A DNA stretch of 64,000 bases, taken from contig NZ_CP159831.1 of NCBI RefSeq assembly GCF_047730075.1, forward strand, positions 1,736,001 through 1,800,000, given 5' to 3'. The position numbers and the translations under genes are program-made. Source of the stretch: Njordibacter sp905182035. GTDB lineage: Bacteria; Pseudomonadota; Gammaproteobacteria; Pseudomonadales; Balneatricaceae. How positions within the stretch are numbered: position 1 is the stretch's first letter; the number at the start of each line of letters is the position of its first letter. Below, piece by piece: positions 16,104 through 25,022 of the stretch. The notes beneath the pieces were generated by a model. The model had not been told where the DNA came from. It ran no database searches and saw only the letters and a list, made by a program, of their open reading frames with translations.

Positions 16104-16192
16104 ACTGTCTCCGAAGACTTTAGGTAATCACCAAGAGCAGCAGTTCTAGTACCATCCTCATGCCACAGTATTGAAAAATAGTTTTCATCCAT
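16100..16192 (-). CDS. Possible 30-residue peptide between the glpC-like and binding-protein-like genes
   Basis: ATG at 16192 follows the glpC-like stop by one base. The frame encodes MDENYFSILWHEDGTRTAAL and ten more residues, and its TGA overlaps the GTG of the next gene. It could be a translational-coupling leader, or a remnant of a larger gene. No family recognised. Confidence 0.25.
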   Translation of the reverse strand: MDENYFSILWHEDGTRTAALGDYLKSSETV

Positions 16193-16193
16193 T

Positions 16194-17453
16194 TTATTGT
16201 CTGCCAAGTGATTGCATAAGCAATTGTACAGGATGTATGCTTGGCACAGATGACTTTGCTTCAATACTCCATCTACAGGTCTCGCTATCACAAATAACAA
16301 AATCCGGATTGAACTCTTTTATTTGATCAATTAGGGCTGTCCCGATGGAGGTGGCGATATCGTATTTATCCTTATCGTAACCGTATGTTCCGCCCACACC
16401 GCAACAATCGGCCTTAGAAAGCTCTAAATGCAATCCTGGGATGAGTTGCAGAAGCTCGACGGCAGGCTGCCCAATATGGTGTCCACGTAATTGGCAGGGG
16501 CCATGGTAGAGAACACGCAGAGGCAGCTCTTTTGCATTTTCGCGAATATCGTCCATGTGCCTTTCCCGCAGGAACTCGCATGCATCGACAACGGCGTTTG
16601 CCACCGTTCTTGATTTTGTATCTGTCATGTCCAAATAAGCTGAATATTTTGATCGGATCGTGAGGCTGCAACTGGTTGAGGTAAAAATGACAGGTGTATT
16701 GTTGCTTGCGGATGGATGGAGTGCGTCGATCAAGTTTATCGCTCGCGCACGGGTTGGCTTCCATTCACCGCTTGAGAGCATAGGTAGTGAACAGCATAGG
16801 TCTGTCGGAACATCCACCCGATATCCCAGATGATTAAGCACACCAACCATTGCCTTACCAACATCCGGGTCAAAATTATCGATGGAGCACCCGATAAAAT
16901 ATGAGATTCTCGGACCATCTGGTTGAGTGTGATTAGTAAACCAACGCTTAAAAACAGGGCCATGAACTTTGGGGAGTGGTGCATCGCGATGAATGCCAGT
17001 GGCTTTTTCTATTAAAAACCGCAGCAATCCATTATTCAGCATGAAGTTGGATAAACTAGGTAATAATCCACTTAATTTACCAATTAAATCAGGTCTATTG
17101 AGGATACGTTGACCGACCTTCAACTCAGTTCCTTCGTTAAGTGATACTGCCTTGGCCACTGTGATGATATCAGTAATAGCAACATCGTTTGGGCAGACGC
17201 TGGTGCAGATACCACATCCGCTGCACAGGAATGGGGATAGTTCAGACAGGGATTCAATAGCGCGAAACCGCTGAGCCTGCGGTCCTGTGTACTTTGGCCC
17301 TGGAAACTTTCCTGTTACAGATGCTACGGGGCAGTGTGCATCACAGATTCCACACTTCGTACATAAATCCATAGAAGACAAAATAGCTTTCTGATCTCGC
17401 ACCTTGTGAGCATGTGGGCTTGAAAATTCTGCAATAGTATTTTTTTTCAGCAT
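16194..17453 (-). CDS. glpC: GlpC-like iron-sulfur membrane-anchor subunit
   Basis: The 419-residue protein matches the anaerobic glycerol-3-phosphate dehydrogenase subunit C layout. Two 4Fe-4S ferredoxin motifs are near residues 31-41 (CTKCGICDAHCP) and 75-85 (CSGCGICTSVCP). Two CCG domains follow (CCSLP near 230; DCCGVGGTYG near 360). GlpC passes electrons from the GlpAB flavoproteins to quinone at the inner membrane. It is slightly longer than the E. coli protein (396). The start is 2 bases after the kinase stop, so they are one transcript. All cluster cysteines appear present. Confidence 0.82.
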   Translation of the reverse strand: MLKKNTIAEFSSPHAHKVRDQKAILSSMDLCTKCGICDAHCPVASVTGKFPGPKYTGPQAQRFRAIESLSELSPFLCSGCGICTSVCPNDVAITDIITVAKAVSLNEGTELKVGQRILNRPDLIGKLSGLLPSLSNFMLNNGLLRFLIEKATGIHRDAPLPKVHGPVFKRWFTNHTQPDGPRISYFIGCSIDNFDPDVGKAMVGVLNHLGYRVDVPTDLCCSLPMLSSGEWKPTRARAINLIDALHPSASNNTPVIFTSTSCSLTIRSKYSAYLDMTDTKSRTVANAVVDACEFLRERHMDDIRENAKELPLRVLYHGPCQLRGHHIGQPAVELLQLIPGLHLELSKADCCGVGGTYGYDKDKYDIATSIGTALIDQIKEFNPDFVICDSETCRWSIEAKSSVPSIHPVQLLMQSLGRQ

Positions 17454-17455
17454 GG

Positions 17456-18949
17456 CTACGCCTTTATCCTTTTGCAGACATCGTGGACACTAGTCTGCCA
17501 CTTTGCCCAGAGATCGGTACGTTCATCCGTTCCCATAGATGGTTCATAAATATCGGCATCTTGCTTGATTGCAACGACATCACGGGTCGTCATCTGGCCC
17601 GCTCCAATGGCAGCAAGGTATGCAGCCCCAAGTGCCGTCATGTCAGGCTCGCGCGATACCAACACAGGCATGTTGAGCAGATCAGATTGACGTTGCATAA
17701 GGTAGCAATTTTTCGAAGGGCCACCATCAGCTCGAACTTCCTGAATGCTGCCGTTTAACTTCGTATTTAAGGCATGGACGATATCAGCACACTGGAAAGC
17801 GATGCCATCAAGCAGTGCACGTGCAATATGTCCAGGTTCTGTATCAAGACCTAACCCAGTTATGCTTGCCCGTGCATTTGATTCCCAATGCGGGGCCGAT
17901 AATCCGGTAAAACCAGGAACCATTGAGACCCCACCGGAATCAGTTACACTAAATGCCATATCACTTGATGCCTTTGCTGAAGAAAGCCAGCCGGAGCGCA
18001 CCATCCAGTCGATTGCTGAACCGACAGAGAATACCCCGCCCTCAACGGTATAATCAACCCTGCCATCAATCTCCCATGCGATGAATACTGGAAGCTTGCC
18101 ATCAGGTTCTACGGGGGTTGTTCCGGTGTTGACTTCAATAAAGGCACCCGTGCCGTATGTGGCTTTCACCACAGTGTTATCCTGACACCCTTGCGAAAAC
18201 AAGGCGGCATGGGCATCGACTACATCAGCCGTAATTGCAATTTTTACACCACCAAAATCTGGATGAGATGCAAGGCCAAAATCCCCACAACTGGGACGGA
18301 TTTCAGGCAAGGTTTGCTCATGTAGATCGAGAGCCTGAAGGAGATCATTATCCCAGATCATATTTCGCAAGTTAAAGAGTGCTGTGCGTGACGCTGTCCC
18401 GGAGTCGGTCGCATGCACCTCACCACCAGTCAGCCTGTCGATCACGTACGTTTCCGTTCCGCCCAAGCGTAAAGTGCCTTTATCAAGAGCTGATTTAATC
18501 TCAGCGACATTATCGATTAGCCAGCGAAATTTCGTGGCAGAAAAATAGGGGTCGAGGTGTATACCCGTCCGTTCGCGAACTAATGCGTCTACACCTTTAG
18601 CAGCTAGCGCATCACAGATATCGGAATTTCGGCGATCTTCCCAGGACAAGGCGGGGCCAATTCCCATACCACCTCCCGATGTCCAAGCCATGCTCGTCTC
18701 ACCCTGATTAGCAAACCCGATCCCCTGAACATCACTCCAGGATAACTCAGCCTTTTTCAGAGCACCGGATGCAGCACCTAGACTAGATTGCAAAAAATCT
18801 TCCGGATCATGTTCAACCCACCCTACTTGCGGCATTCTTTTGGGCATGGGGATAGAATGGCTCGACAGTTTCCCACGTTCTGGATCAAACACCAATGCTG
18901 TTGTGGTCGTGCCACCATGGTCTATACCGATGAAAATTCCACTATCCAT
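17456..18949 (-). CDS. FGGY-family kinase, glycerol-kinase-like with altered substrate site
   Basis: The 497-residue protein aligns end to end with glycerol kinase: phosphate loop DHGGTTTT near 10-17, WVEHDP at 44-49, DPYFSATK at 133-140, TYGTGAF at 264-270. Using E. coli numbering, glycerol-site residues E84, W103, Y135, D245 and F270 are conserved. However, R83 is glycine (NQGETS instead of NQRETT) and Q246 is alanine (VDAHAAL instead of GDQQAAL). Both changed residues contact glycerol in E. coli GlpK, so a larger or different polyol is likely (inference). It overlaps glpB-like by 8 bases and is in one operon with GlpABC-like genes and a betaine-type transporter. Confidence 0.8.
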   Translation of the reverse strand: MDSGIFIGIDHGGTTTTALVFDPERGKLSSHSIPMPKRMPQVGWVEHDPEDFLQSSLGAASGALKKAELSWSDVQGIGFANQGETSMAWTSGGGMGIGPALSWEDRRNSDICDALAAKGVDALVRERTGIHLDPYFSATKFRWLIDNVAEIKSALDKGTLRLGGTETYVIDRLTGGEVHATDSGTASRTALFNLRNMIWDNDLLQALDLHEQTLPEIRPSCGDFGLASHPDFGGVKIAITADVVDAHAALFSQGCQDNTVVKATYGTGAFIEVNTGTTPVEPDGKLPVFIAWEIDGRVDYTVEGGVFSVGSAIDWMVRSGWLSSAKASSDMAFSVTDSGGVSMVPGFTGLSAPHWESNARASITGLGLDTEPGHIARALLDGIAFQCADIVHALNTKLNGSIQEVRADGGPSKNCYLMQRQSDLLNMPVLVSREPDMTALGAAYLAAIGAGQMTTRDVVAIKQDADIYEPSMGTDERTDLWAKWQTSVHDVCKRIKA

Positions 18950-20135
18950 TTTTCATCCCCATTAATTGGTTATGGGCCGTCTCCGCAGCGACCCATCCGG
19001 TTGAAATGCATACACCTTCGCAAGAGCTCTCTTGAGCCGGATTCCAGTGACTTAGGCTCCTGCCTGTAACACATACATTCCGATATCCTTTCAGAGGACG
19101 CAGTTCATTATCGGTTTCGACCCCCGCCATATGCAGAGCATGTAAAGATGTATCAACAGAAACAGCGCTTAACGGTTCACTTTGATAAACCTCAAGCCCT
19201 AATGATGTTTCATGGACATTGCCATGAGAATCGATATCTAACCCCCCCATAAGGACACCACCGGTCGATACAATAAAAATTGAAGCTTCATAAGACCTCC
19301 CTATATCATCCGTGACCGCGATACAGTGCGAGCCATTCGAGCGATGCTCAATAATCTTCACACCTGAATGAATAGAGACCTTTTGCTGTTTCAAATTACT
19401 TGTTAGGTCATCATCTAGTCGCATACCAGGTATGCTTGGCGGTAGGGTTGAAACTTCCCGACAGGGAATGCCTATTATCTTTTCAGCTTCATTCATAATT
19501 CGTTGATGATCTTTGAATCCCATAACCGCAGCAAACAATAAAACTTCCGTTTCGTCCGAAAGGGACTCTTTCAAACCTAGAAAAAAGGAAGCAGGGTCTT
19601 CCAGACGATCGAACGATTTCGCCAGTGCTGCGTTTTTAGAAAACACATCAGGGGCCTCAAATTCAAGAACACTGACCTTATAGCCAGCCCTATTGAGTTC
19701 ATTGGAAGCCAGGTGTGCTGTGAAATCTCCGTGGTTTCGGAATTGAACTATGGTAGCATTTTTATTTTTTATATCGTCGAATGTTGCTTGCCAAGGTAAG
19801 GCTCTATACACCGGAATACCAAGCCCAGCAGGGCTGACAGAAAGGATATTGCTGCCGTCATTTTTTTTGTAAAACCATTCCAGTGCTAAGCGAACATTGG
19901 AAGTGCCAATCCTTCGGTATGGGTGATGACTATTCAGACTTTCAATTGCCTCAAATGGATTTTTGACCATCTGTTCAGACGAATCAAATCCCAAGACATG
20001 CTCTCCGGCAGAAGAATAATGTAGAGATCCCGCTCCCACCGCCAGAATTCGGACTGTGTAACCATACTCAACAAGCCGGGTTGCTGCGATTAGCCCATCC
20101 AATTCTGCACCGATGATAATGACATCCGTTTTCAT
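18942..20135 (-). CDS. glpB: GlpB-like flavoprotein subunit
   Basis: The 397-residue protein matches anaerobic glycerol-3-phosphate dehydrogenase subunit B in length and segments: HYSSAGE near 39, HPYRRIG near 70, TLPPSIPGMRL near 232, and a C-terminal CEGVCISTGWVAA. The N-terminal nucleotide-binding loop is degenerate: VIIIGAELDG at 5-14 instead of the usual GGGLAG, so flavin binding may be altered. The ATG overlaps the glpA-like TGA by 4 bases (ATGA) and the end overlaps the kinase by 8 bases. Its function should be tied to the GlpA- and GlpC-like partners. Confidence 0.75.
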   Translation of the reverse strand: MKTDVIIIGAELDGLIAATRLVEYGYTVRILAVGAGSLHYSSAGEHVLGFDSSEQMVKNPFEAIESLNSHHPYRRIGTSNVRLALEWFYKKNDGSNILSVSPAGLGIPVYRALPWQATFDDIKNKNATIVQFRNHGDFTAHLASNELNRAGYKVSVLEFEAPDVFSKNAALAKSFDRLEDPASFFLGLKESLSDETEVLLFAAVMGFKDHQRIMNEAEKIIGIPCREVSTLPPSIPGMRLDDDLTSNLKQQKVSIHSGVKIIEHRSNGSHCIAVTDDIGRSYEASIFIVSTGGVLMGGLDIDSHGNVHETSLGLEVYQSEPLSAVSVDTSLHALHMAGVETDNELRPLKGYRNVCVTGRSLSHWNPAQESSCEGVCISTGWVAAETAHNQLMGMKNG

Positions 20136-21706
20136 CTGCGGTCCTCAACTGGAAGAATATCTTTATCAAGACGTATCCCCAGAGTCTCGCGGTAGATAGA
20201 GTCGCTCAATACTACTTGTTTTGCCTGCTGTCCCCAGGAGGTAAATATGGAGCCTTTAAGACGCTCAGTCCAAAATTTACCAAGGTCATTTTTGGAAGGA
20301 TACTCTGAATCGTACTCAGCCAATAAGGAGGCAACTCGACTGCCGCAAAACGTTCCCTGGCAGGGGCCAAAACCTACACGTGATCGACGGCGAAAATCAT
20401 GGAGGTGATTAATCCCATGGCTTTCAATTAAGCTGACTATATCTTCTTTATTGACGGATTCACATTCGCAAATAGGACTACCAAAGTTTTGAGTTTTTTC
20501 TACATTCTTGTAATTACCTACTGGATGCCAATCGGATTTTTTACTGCTTTTTGATAATGGTATATCTGCCGTTTTGCTGGACTCGTTCAAACCAAAGTGC
20601 TGGCAAATACGATCCCCTATATCCTCTGCCATGGACCGATGCGTTGTTAGTGACCCTCCCAATATCGTGTAAAACCCATCAATACCATTATCTCCATGAT
20701 TAATAACCGAGTGTCTTCGTGATAAGGGTTTGTCAGAATCCCAGCCTTGCGGCCTGAATAGAGGCCGCACACCTGCCCAGGCTCGAAAAGCCCGATAGTT
20801 ACGGATATTAGGAATTAACGGTTCTGCATTTTTGAGCAACTCCTGAATTTCTTCAGGGCGAACATGTGTTGTATCTGGGGTATCAACGACTTCTGACGAA
20901 GTGCCAAACAAACTGATTGTCCCTGTTGGTACAATAATGTCATGGCTAGTTGGCGGCCTACATCTGTTTATGGCTCTTGATACCATGCGATGAGAAAACA
21001 CCAATATAGACCCTTTGCCCAGCTCAATATTCGCTGTTTCCCCAACAAGGGACGCAACACGCGCAGACCATGGTCCAGACGCATTGATGACAACATCAGC
21101 CTCAATTCTTCTTTCACCGCTCTGGCCTATAGCTGTTACGCCTCGAACACGCCCAGCTGTTACATCTATATCTGTGACCTGGTGGCGTGTTAATATTTCA
21201 CCTCCACGACGACGAATGTCATCGGCTAACAGGTTTACCAAACCCCATGGTTGGATCGTGGCGTCGGGAACGGAGAATGCTCGGAGAACCTTTCTACTGA
21301 TATTTGGCTCTTCACCCATCACCTGTTCAGGCGGTAGTTCTTTTATGGGAATACCAGCTTCTTGGCAGCAAGTGTAGAACCTATCGTCAAAACCTTCTGG
21401 GTCATCGGGCAACGTGACAAAGAGACCACCAGTTTGTTCAACCACTTCCGGAGCAGTATTAGCGATATTGAGACGTTCACGCATGCATTCTGCAGCGTAC
21501 TCAGTATCACTGACGGCGTACCGGGCGCCGCTTTGCAGCATGCCGTGAAAACGACTACTTGTGCCAGACCCTAGGTCGCCAAATTCAATTAGAGTAACTT
21601 TAAACCCACGCATTGACAGATCACGAGCAACACCACATCCAGTAGCACCGCCGCCAATAATGATGGCTCTGGGGGCGTTCAGTGAAATTGATTTAGATTT
21701 ATGCAT
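20132..21706 (-). CDS. glpA: GlpA-like FAD-dependent dehydrogenase, large subunit
   Basis: From the ATG at 21706 (8-base overlap with the permease stop) the product is 524 residues. A longer start at 21745 has no ribosome site and would overlap by 47 bases. It has an FAD motif IIIGGGATGCG near 15-25, GMLQSGARYAV near 55, a central DAO domain, and a C-terminal BFD-like [2Fe-2S] domain with CECES and CQGTFC, as in anaerobic GlpA. The expected reaction is oxidation of a phosphorylated or free polyol with transfer of electrons through GlpB/GlpC to quinone. Given the altered kinase, glycerol 3-phosphate itself may not be the substrate. Confidence 0.8.
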   Translation of the reverse strand: MHKSKSISLNAPRAIIIGGGATGCGVARDLSMRGFKVTLIEFGDLGSGTSSRFHGMLQSGARYAVSDTEYAAECMRERLNIANTAPEVVEQTGGLFVTLPDDPEGFDDRFYTCCQEAGIPIKELPPEQVMGEEPNISRKVLRAFSVPDATIQPWGLVNLLADDIRRRGGEILTRHQVTDIDVTAGRVRGVTAIGQSGERRIEADVVINASGPWSARVASLVGETANIELGKGSILVFSHRMVSRAINRCRPPTSHDIIVPTGTISLFGTSSEVVDTPDTTHVRPEEIQELLKNAEPLIPNIRNYRAFRAWAGVRPLFRPQGWDSDKPLSRRHSVINHGDNGIDGFYTILGGSLTTHRSMAEDIGDRICQHFGLNESSKTADIPLSKSSKKSDWHPVGNYKNVEKTQNFGSPICECESVNKEDIVSLIESHGINHLHDFRRRSRVGFGPCQGTFCGSRVASLLAEYDSEYPSKNDLGKFWTERLKGSIFTSWGQQAKQVVLSDSIYRETLGIRLDKDILPVEDRR

Positions 21707-23702
21707 CCAGGCCAAGCTCTTTTTTGTGTTTGGTTGCCCATGCATTGATCAGGCGATCAGCCGTAATGGCAATAAAGGCAACGCAGATACCAGCTGTGAT
21801 ACCACGACCAGGATCAACTTTCGATAAGGCAATGAGGGTTTCTTGGCCAAGGTCACGCGTGCCAACTAACGCCGTGATCACCAGCATACTAAGCCCCATC
21901 ATCAAGGTCTGGTTAACACCTAGCATTATATCTGGAAGAGCCAATGGTAATTGAACCCGTTTTAGAATTTGTAACCGAGTACAACCCATCGCGCGGGACG
22001 CTTCAATAAAATGGTCTGGGACCTGGCGAATACCATGGGTTGTATAGCGAATGGCCGGCACAACCGCGTACATCACAACGGCAACCATGGCAGAGAACTC
22101 ACCAATACCGAACAACATGATCACCGGTATCAGGTAAACAAAAGATGGTAGTGTCTGTAAAGTATCAATAATGACCTGAACGACCCTATAAACGCGTTCA
22201 TTTTGCGCAGAGATAATACCAATGGGAATGCCAATGGCGCTTGCTAGGAAAACACATACGCCAACGAGATAGACTGAAATCATTGCTTTTTCCCACAATC
22301 CGACGGCGGCTATGAAAGAAATTAACACAGCGCTGAGGAAAGCCAAGCGCAGACCACCCAGATGATATCCAATGGCTGCAATAACAAAGACGGTACCAAG
22401 CCAAGGCAAACCTAGCATGAAGGCTTTGGATGGTTTCAAAAGATAAATAAAGAAGAACCGACGGAATGCATCTATATATACATACCCATTAATATTGATC
22501 CAATCAATAATGTTGTCCCAGAATTTTCCTGTGCTAAACGTCCAGTCATCAGGTACTTGAGAAATAACTGGGTACCATTGCCCCAAAAGCGTTGTGCCAA
22601 TTGCAATCAGTGCAATAAGAATCAATAAACGATATTTTTCATAAAAAGAAGGAATATGATCGATGTGAACAGTCCTACGCGAAGCATACTCTTGACTGAT
22701 ACGATCTAGTACAATGGCGACCAGAGTTATGGCAATGCCTGCTTCAGCTCCTTGTCCAATACGTAGAGATTTCAAAGACGCCCAAACATCAAATCCAAGG
22801 CCACCCGCACCAATTAAGGACGCGATAATAACCATATTCAAGGTCAACATAATCACTTGATTAACACCGACCATAAGCCGGGGACGGATAGAGGGGATCA
22901 TTACTTTCCAGGTAAGTTGCTTTGCTGAACAACCAGCCATGCGGCCAAAATCTACCGTTTCATTATTAACCTGCATCAACGATAACTTCGTCACACGGGC
23001 CATGGGGGGCATGGCATATATCAACGTAACCATCATAGCAGCAGCTGGGCCATACCCAAACATCATCAATGCCGGAACCAAATAGGCAAATACTGGCATG
23101 GTCTGCATGAAATCAAATGTAGGGGTAAGAATTCGATCCATCACTGCCGATTTAAAGGCCGCTACACCGAGTAAAACACCTAAAATAATACCAAACAAAA
23201 CAGCGACAATTATTGATGCCAAGGTCAGCATCGTGCTTTCCCATAACCCAATAAAAGCAACATATAAAAATGACAATAAGATAAAGGCTGTAAGTTTTCG
23301 ATTGCCAAGCTTCGAACCCAACATCACTAAAATAACAGTAACACCAAGCCAAGATAACGGCGGAATTTGCAATAATATTTCCACATCGTTTTCAAATTTA
23401 AACCCAGTAACCAGTAGGCTTTTCAAGAATAAGGTTGGCGCGTCCAGCATACTGCCAAAAGCACGCGTCAACTCTTTGAAAGTAAAGAACCCCAGATCTG
23501 CTTCTTTCAATAACCATTTAATAAAAATTGATAACTCTTTACTAAATGGAATGATCCATGATTTAGGGTAATTGATAGCCCATGACAATAATTGGGGCTG
23601 ATGCTTTATCAAGATAGCGACGAGAACTGATACAAAAATCATTAATGTGCTGACTTTAGGACGTAACGGCGTTTGTTCAAACCACACCTTTATCGTAGCC
23701 AT
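21699..23702 (-). CDS. Betaine/proline-type ABC transporter permease, tandem fusion
   Basis: The 667-residue membrane protein contains two binding-protein-dependent permease domains in one chain, roughly residues 130-320 and 430-660. Each has the EAA-type cytoplasmic loop: FGRMAGCSAKQLTWKVMIPS near 255 and EASRAMGCTRLQILKRVQLP near 570. Such ProW-like tandem fusions belong to glycine betaine/proline type (ProU/Opu) importers. AGGA lies 5 bases before the ATG. It follows the binding-protein gene and precedes the glpA-like gene with overlap, linking transport and catabolism. Substrate is inferred only as a betaine-like or zwitterionic solute. Confidence 0.85.
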   Translation of the reverse strand: MATIKVWFEQTPLRPKVSTLMIFVSVLVAILIKHQPQLLSWAINYPKSWIIPFSKELSIFIKWLLKEADLGFFTFKELTRAFGSMLDAPTLFLKSLLVTGFKFENDVEILLQIPPLSWLGVTVILVMLGSKLGNRKLTAFILLSFLYVAFIGLWESTMLTLASIIVAVLFGIILGVLLGVAAFKSAVMDRILTPTFDFMQTMPVFAYLVPALMMFGYGPAAAMMVTLIYAMPPMARVTKLSLMQVNNETVDFGRMAGCSAKQLTWKVMIPSIRPRLMVGVNQVIMLTLNMVIIASLIGAGGLGFDVWASLKSLRIGQGAEAGIAITLVAIVLDRISQEYASRRTVHIDHIPSFYEKYRLLILIALIAIGTTLLGQWYPVISQVPDDWTFSTGKFWDNIIDWININGYVYIDAFRRFFFIYLLKPSKAFMLGLPWLGTVFVIAAIGYHLGGLRLAFLSAVLISFIAAVGLWEKAMISVYLVGVCVFLASAIGIPIGIISAQNERVYRVVQVIIDTLQTLPSFVYLIPVIMLFGIGEFSAMVAVVMYAVVPAIRYTTHGIRQVPDHFIEASRAMGCTRLQILKRVQLPLALPDIMLGVNQTLMMGLSMLVITALVGTRDLGQETLIALSKVDPGRGITAGICVAFIAITADRLINAWATKHKKELGLDA

Positions 23703-23783
23703 GTGTGTCCTATGTTTTATGATATAAATATACTATTCGAAACAGGATTTACAAAACGAAACAGTAGAAAACAAGATCTCCTA

Positions 23784-23814
23784 GTAGGCTGAATATAATA
23801 ACAACCCAGCCTAC
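23784..23814 (-). other. Intercistronic stem-loop between binding-protein and permease genes
   Basis: Eight-base arms GTAGGCTG (23784-23791) and CAGCCTAC (23807-23814) enclose a 15-base loop, 22 bases past the binding-protein stop. No U-tract follows on the minus strand. Such a hairpin between binding protein and permease genes commonly lets the upstream cistron accumulate. Downstream, CGAAACAG occurs twice (23738, 23757). Confidence 0.5.
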
Positions 23815-23835
23815 CAAGCGTCTATTGAAGATACT

Positions 23836-24807
23836 TTATTTGAGCCAAGGCTCCCATGTAGCTTTATTTTCAGCAATCCATTTCTCTGCGACAGCTTTGG
23901 TGTCCATACCATCAACATCAGATTCATAGACTAGGTCTCCAGCTATTTTCGCTGTTAGATTGAATTTAAGCCACACATCATAAGCTTTTGGCCAAATAGC
24001 TTCACCACCAGCCCATGCAGATTTCCACATCTGGCCATTCGGACGGCCACAATCATGTGTCATGTCAGGGTTCATACCCCAGGATGCATCATCATAACAA
24101 GCGTCCTCATATTCAGGCCAAACAACAAATTCGCCAGGATACAATGCTGGAATCCAGTATGGCTCCCATGACCAAGCAACAATTGGCTGTTTACGTTTAA
24201 TGGCAGCAACAAGGTCAGCTGATAAAGCACCATCACTGCCCGCATTAATGACTTCAAAATCCAGTCCCATGGCAGCAATACGCTCTGGGTCAGTGCCACC
24301 CCATTCTAAAGGCCCACTGAGGAAACGGGCTTTTGGCTCGGTCTCGACAATAGATAATGCCTTAACGCAATCAGGTTCCAGCAAAGCTTTCCAGTCTGGT
24401 AGGCCCGGGCAAACATCTTTCACATATAAGGGATACCACCAGTCTTCATTAACAGCGATGCCAATTTTACCCATATTGAGAACGTCACCCGTTGAAAAGG
24501 CTTCTTTCATGGCTGCTTTGGCAGTTGTATCCCAACCGGGGGAGCCAATATGAAGATCACCTTCACCCATGCCTGTGAATTGGCCGATATAATCCGCTGG
24601 CGTGTATTCTACATTATAACCAAGTGTTTTGATCAACTCGCCATAGATGTACATAATAATGTTATCACCAGAATAACCAATCATAACGATTTTAATTGGA
24701 TCTTTTGATTCTGGGACTGCTGCTTTCGCTGCAGTCATACCAAAGATGCCGGCCACTAACCCGATCATGAGTGCACCTGTTATATGTTTTTTTATATTTT
24801 TTAACAT
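23836..24807 (-). CDS. OpuAC/ProX-type substrate-binding protein
   Basis: The 323-residue protein has a signal peptide (residues about 12-29, ending AAKA|AVPES). A mature OpuAC-type domain follows: IVMIGYSGDNIIMYIYGELIK near 40, WDTTAKAAMKEAF near 93, many tryptophans (WSWEPYWIPALYPG near 205) and a C-terminal WIAENKATWEPWLK. Tryptophan-rich sites of this family hold quaternary ammonium or similar cations. AAGGAG lies 7 bases before the ATG. It is the first gene of the minus-strand operon and is divergent from the DeoR gene. Four cysteines in the mature part are unusual and may form disulfides. Confidence 0.85.
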   Translation of the reverse strand: MLKNIKKHITGALMIGLVAGIFGMTAAKAAVPESKDPIKIVMIGYSGDNIIMYIYGELIKTLGYNVEYTPADYIGQFTGMGEGDLHIGSPGWDTTAKAAMKEAFSTGDVLNMGKIGIAVNEDWWYPLYVKDVCPGLPDWKALLEPDCVKALSIVETEPKARFLSGPLEWGGTDPERIAAMGLDFEVINAGSDGALSADLVAAIKRKQPIVAWSWEPYWIPALYPGEFVVWPEYEDACYDDASWGMNPDMTHDCGRPNGQMWKSAWAGGEAIWPKAYDVWLKFNLTAKIAGDLVYESDVDGMDTKAVAEKWIAENKATWEPWLK

Positions 24808-24922
24808 TCCTTATCTCCTTGAAATTTTGGCATTGACGCCTAAATTTTCATTAATTTAATAAATAGGGAAAAATAACTTTACAAGCAATAACGAAAAAAA
24901 ACAAGCGTTAACTTAAACGGTA

Positions 24923-24953
24923 ATGATTGTTTTGAGTGATTTATGATTGCTTT
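24923..24953. promoter_or_regulatory. Direct repeats in the divergent promoter, candidate DeoR operator
   Basis: ATGATTGTTTT (24923-24933) and ATGATTGCTTT (24943-24953) are near-identical and start 20 bases apart, about two helical turns. They lie between the binding-protein gene and the divergent DeoR regulator gene, where the regulator should act. Confidence 0.45.
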
Positions 24954-24965
24954 ACCTGTAATATA

Positions 24966-25022
24966 AGACATTATCACCAATAAAATCAGCTGACTATGAG
25001 ACATTATGACCAATAAAATTAG
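24966..25022. repeat. Direct repeat overlapping the DeoR start codon
   Basis: A 24-base segment at 24966-24989 recurs at 24999-25022 with two differences. The second copy contains the ATG and first codons of the regulator gene; in the first copy the ATG reads ATC. The copies start 33 bases apart, close to three helical turns. They may be an autoregulatory operator pair, or a small duplication of the start region. Confidence 0.6.

Noticed and set aside
16194..16300. 66-codon frame starting inside the glpC-like gene
   Set aside because: The upstream part overlaps glpC in another frame; only the last 30 codons after the glpC stop remain plausible and are listed with low confidence.
23098..23571. 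157-codon antisense frame inside the permease gene
   Set aside because: Lies entirely within a well-supported membrane-protein gene and has basic, low-complexity content typical of an antisense shadow.
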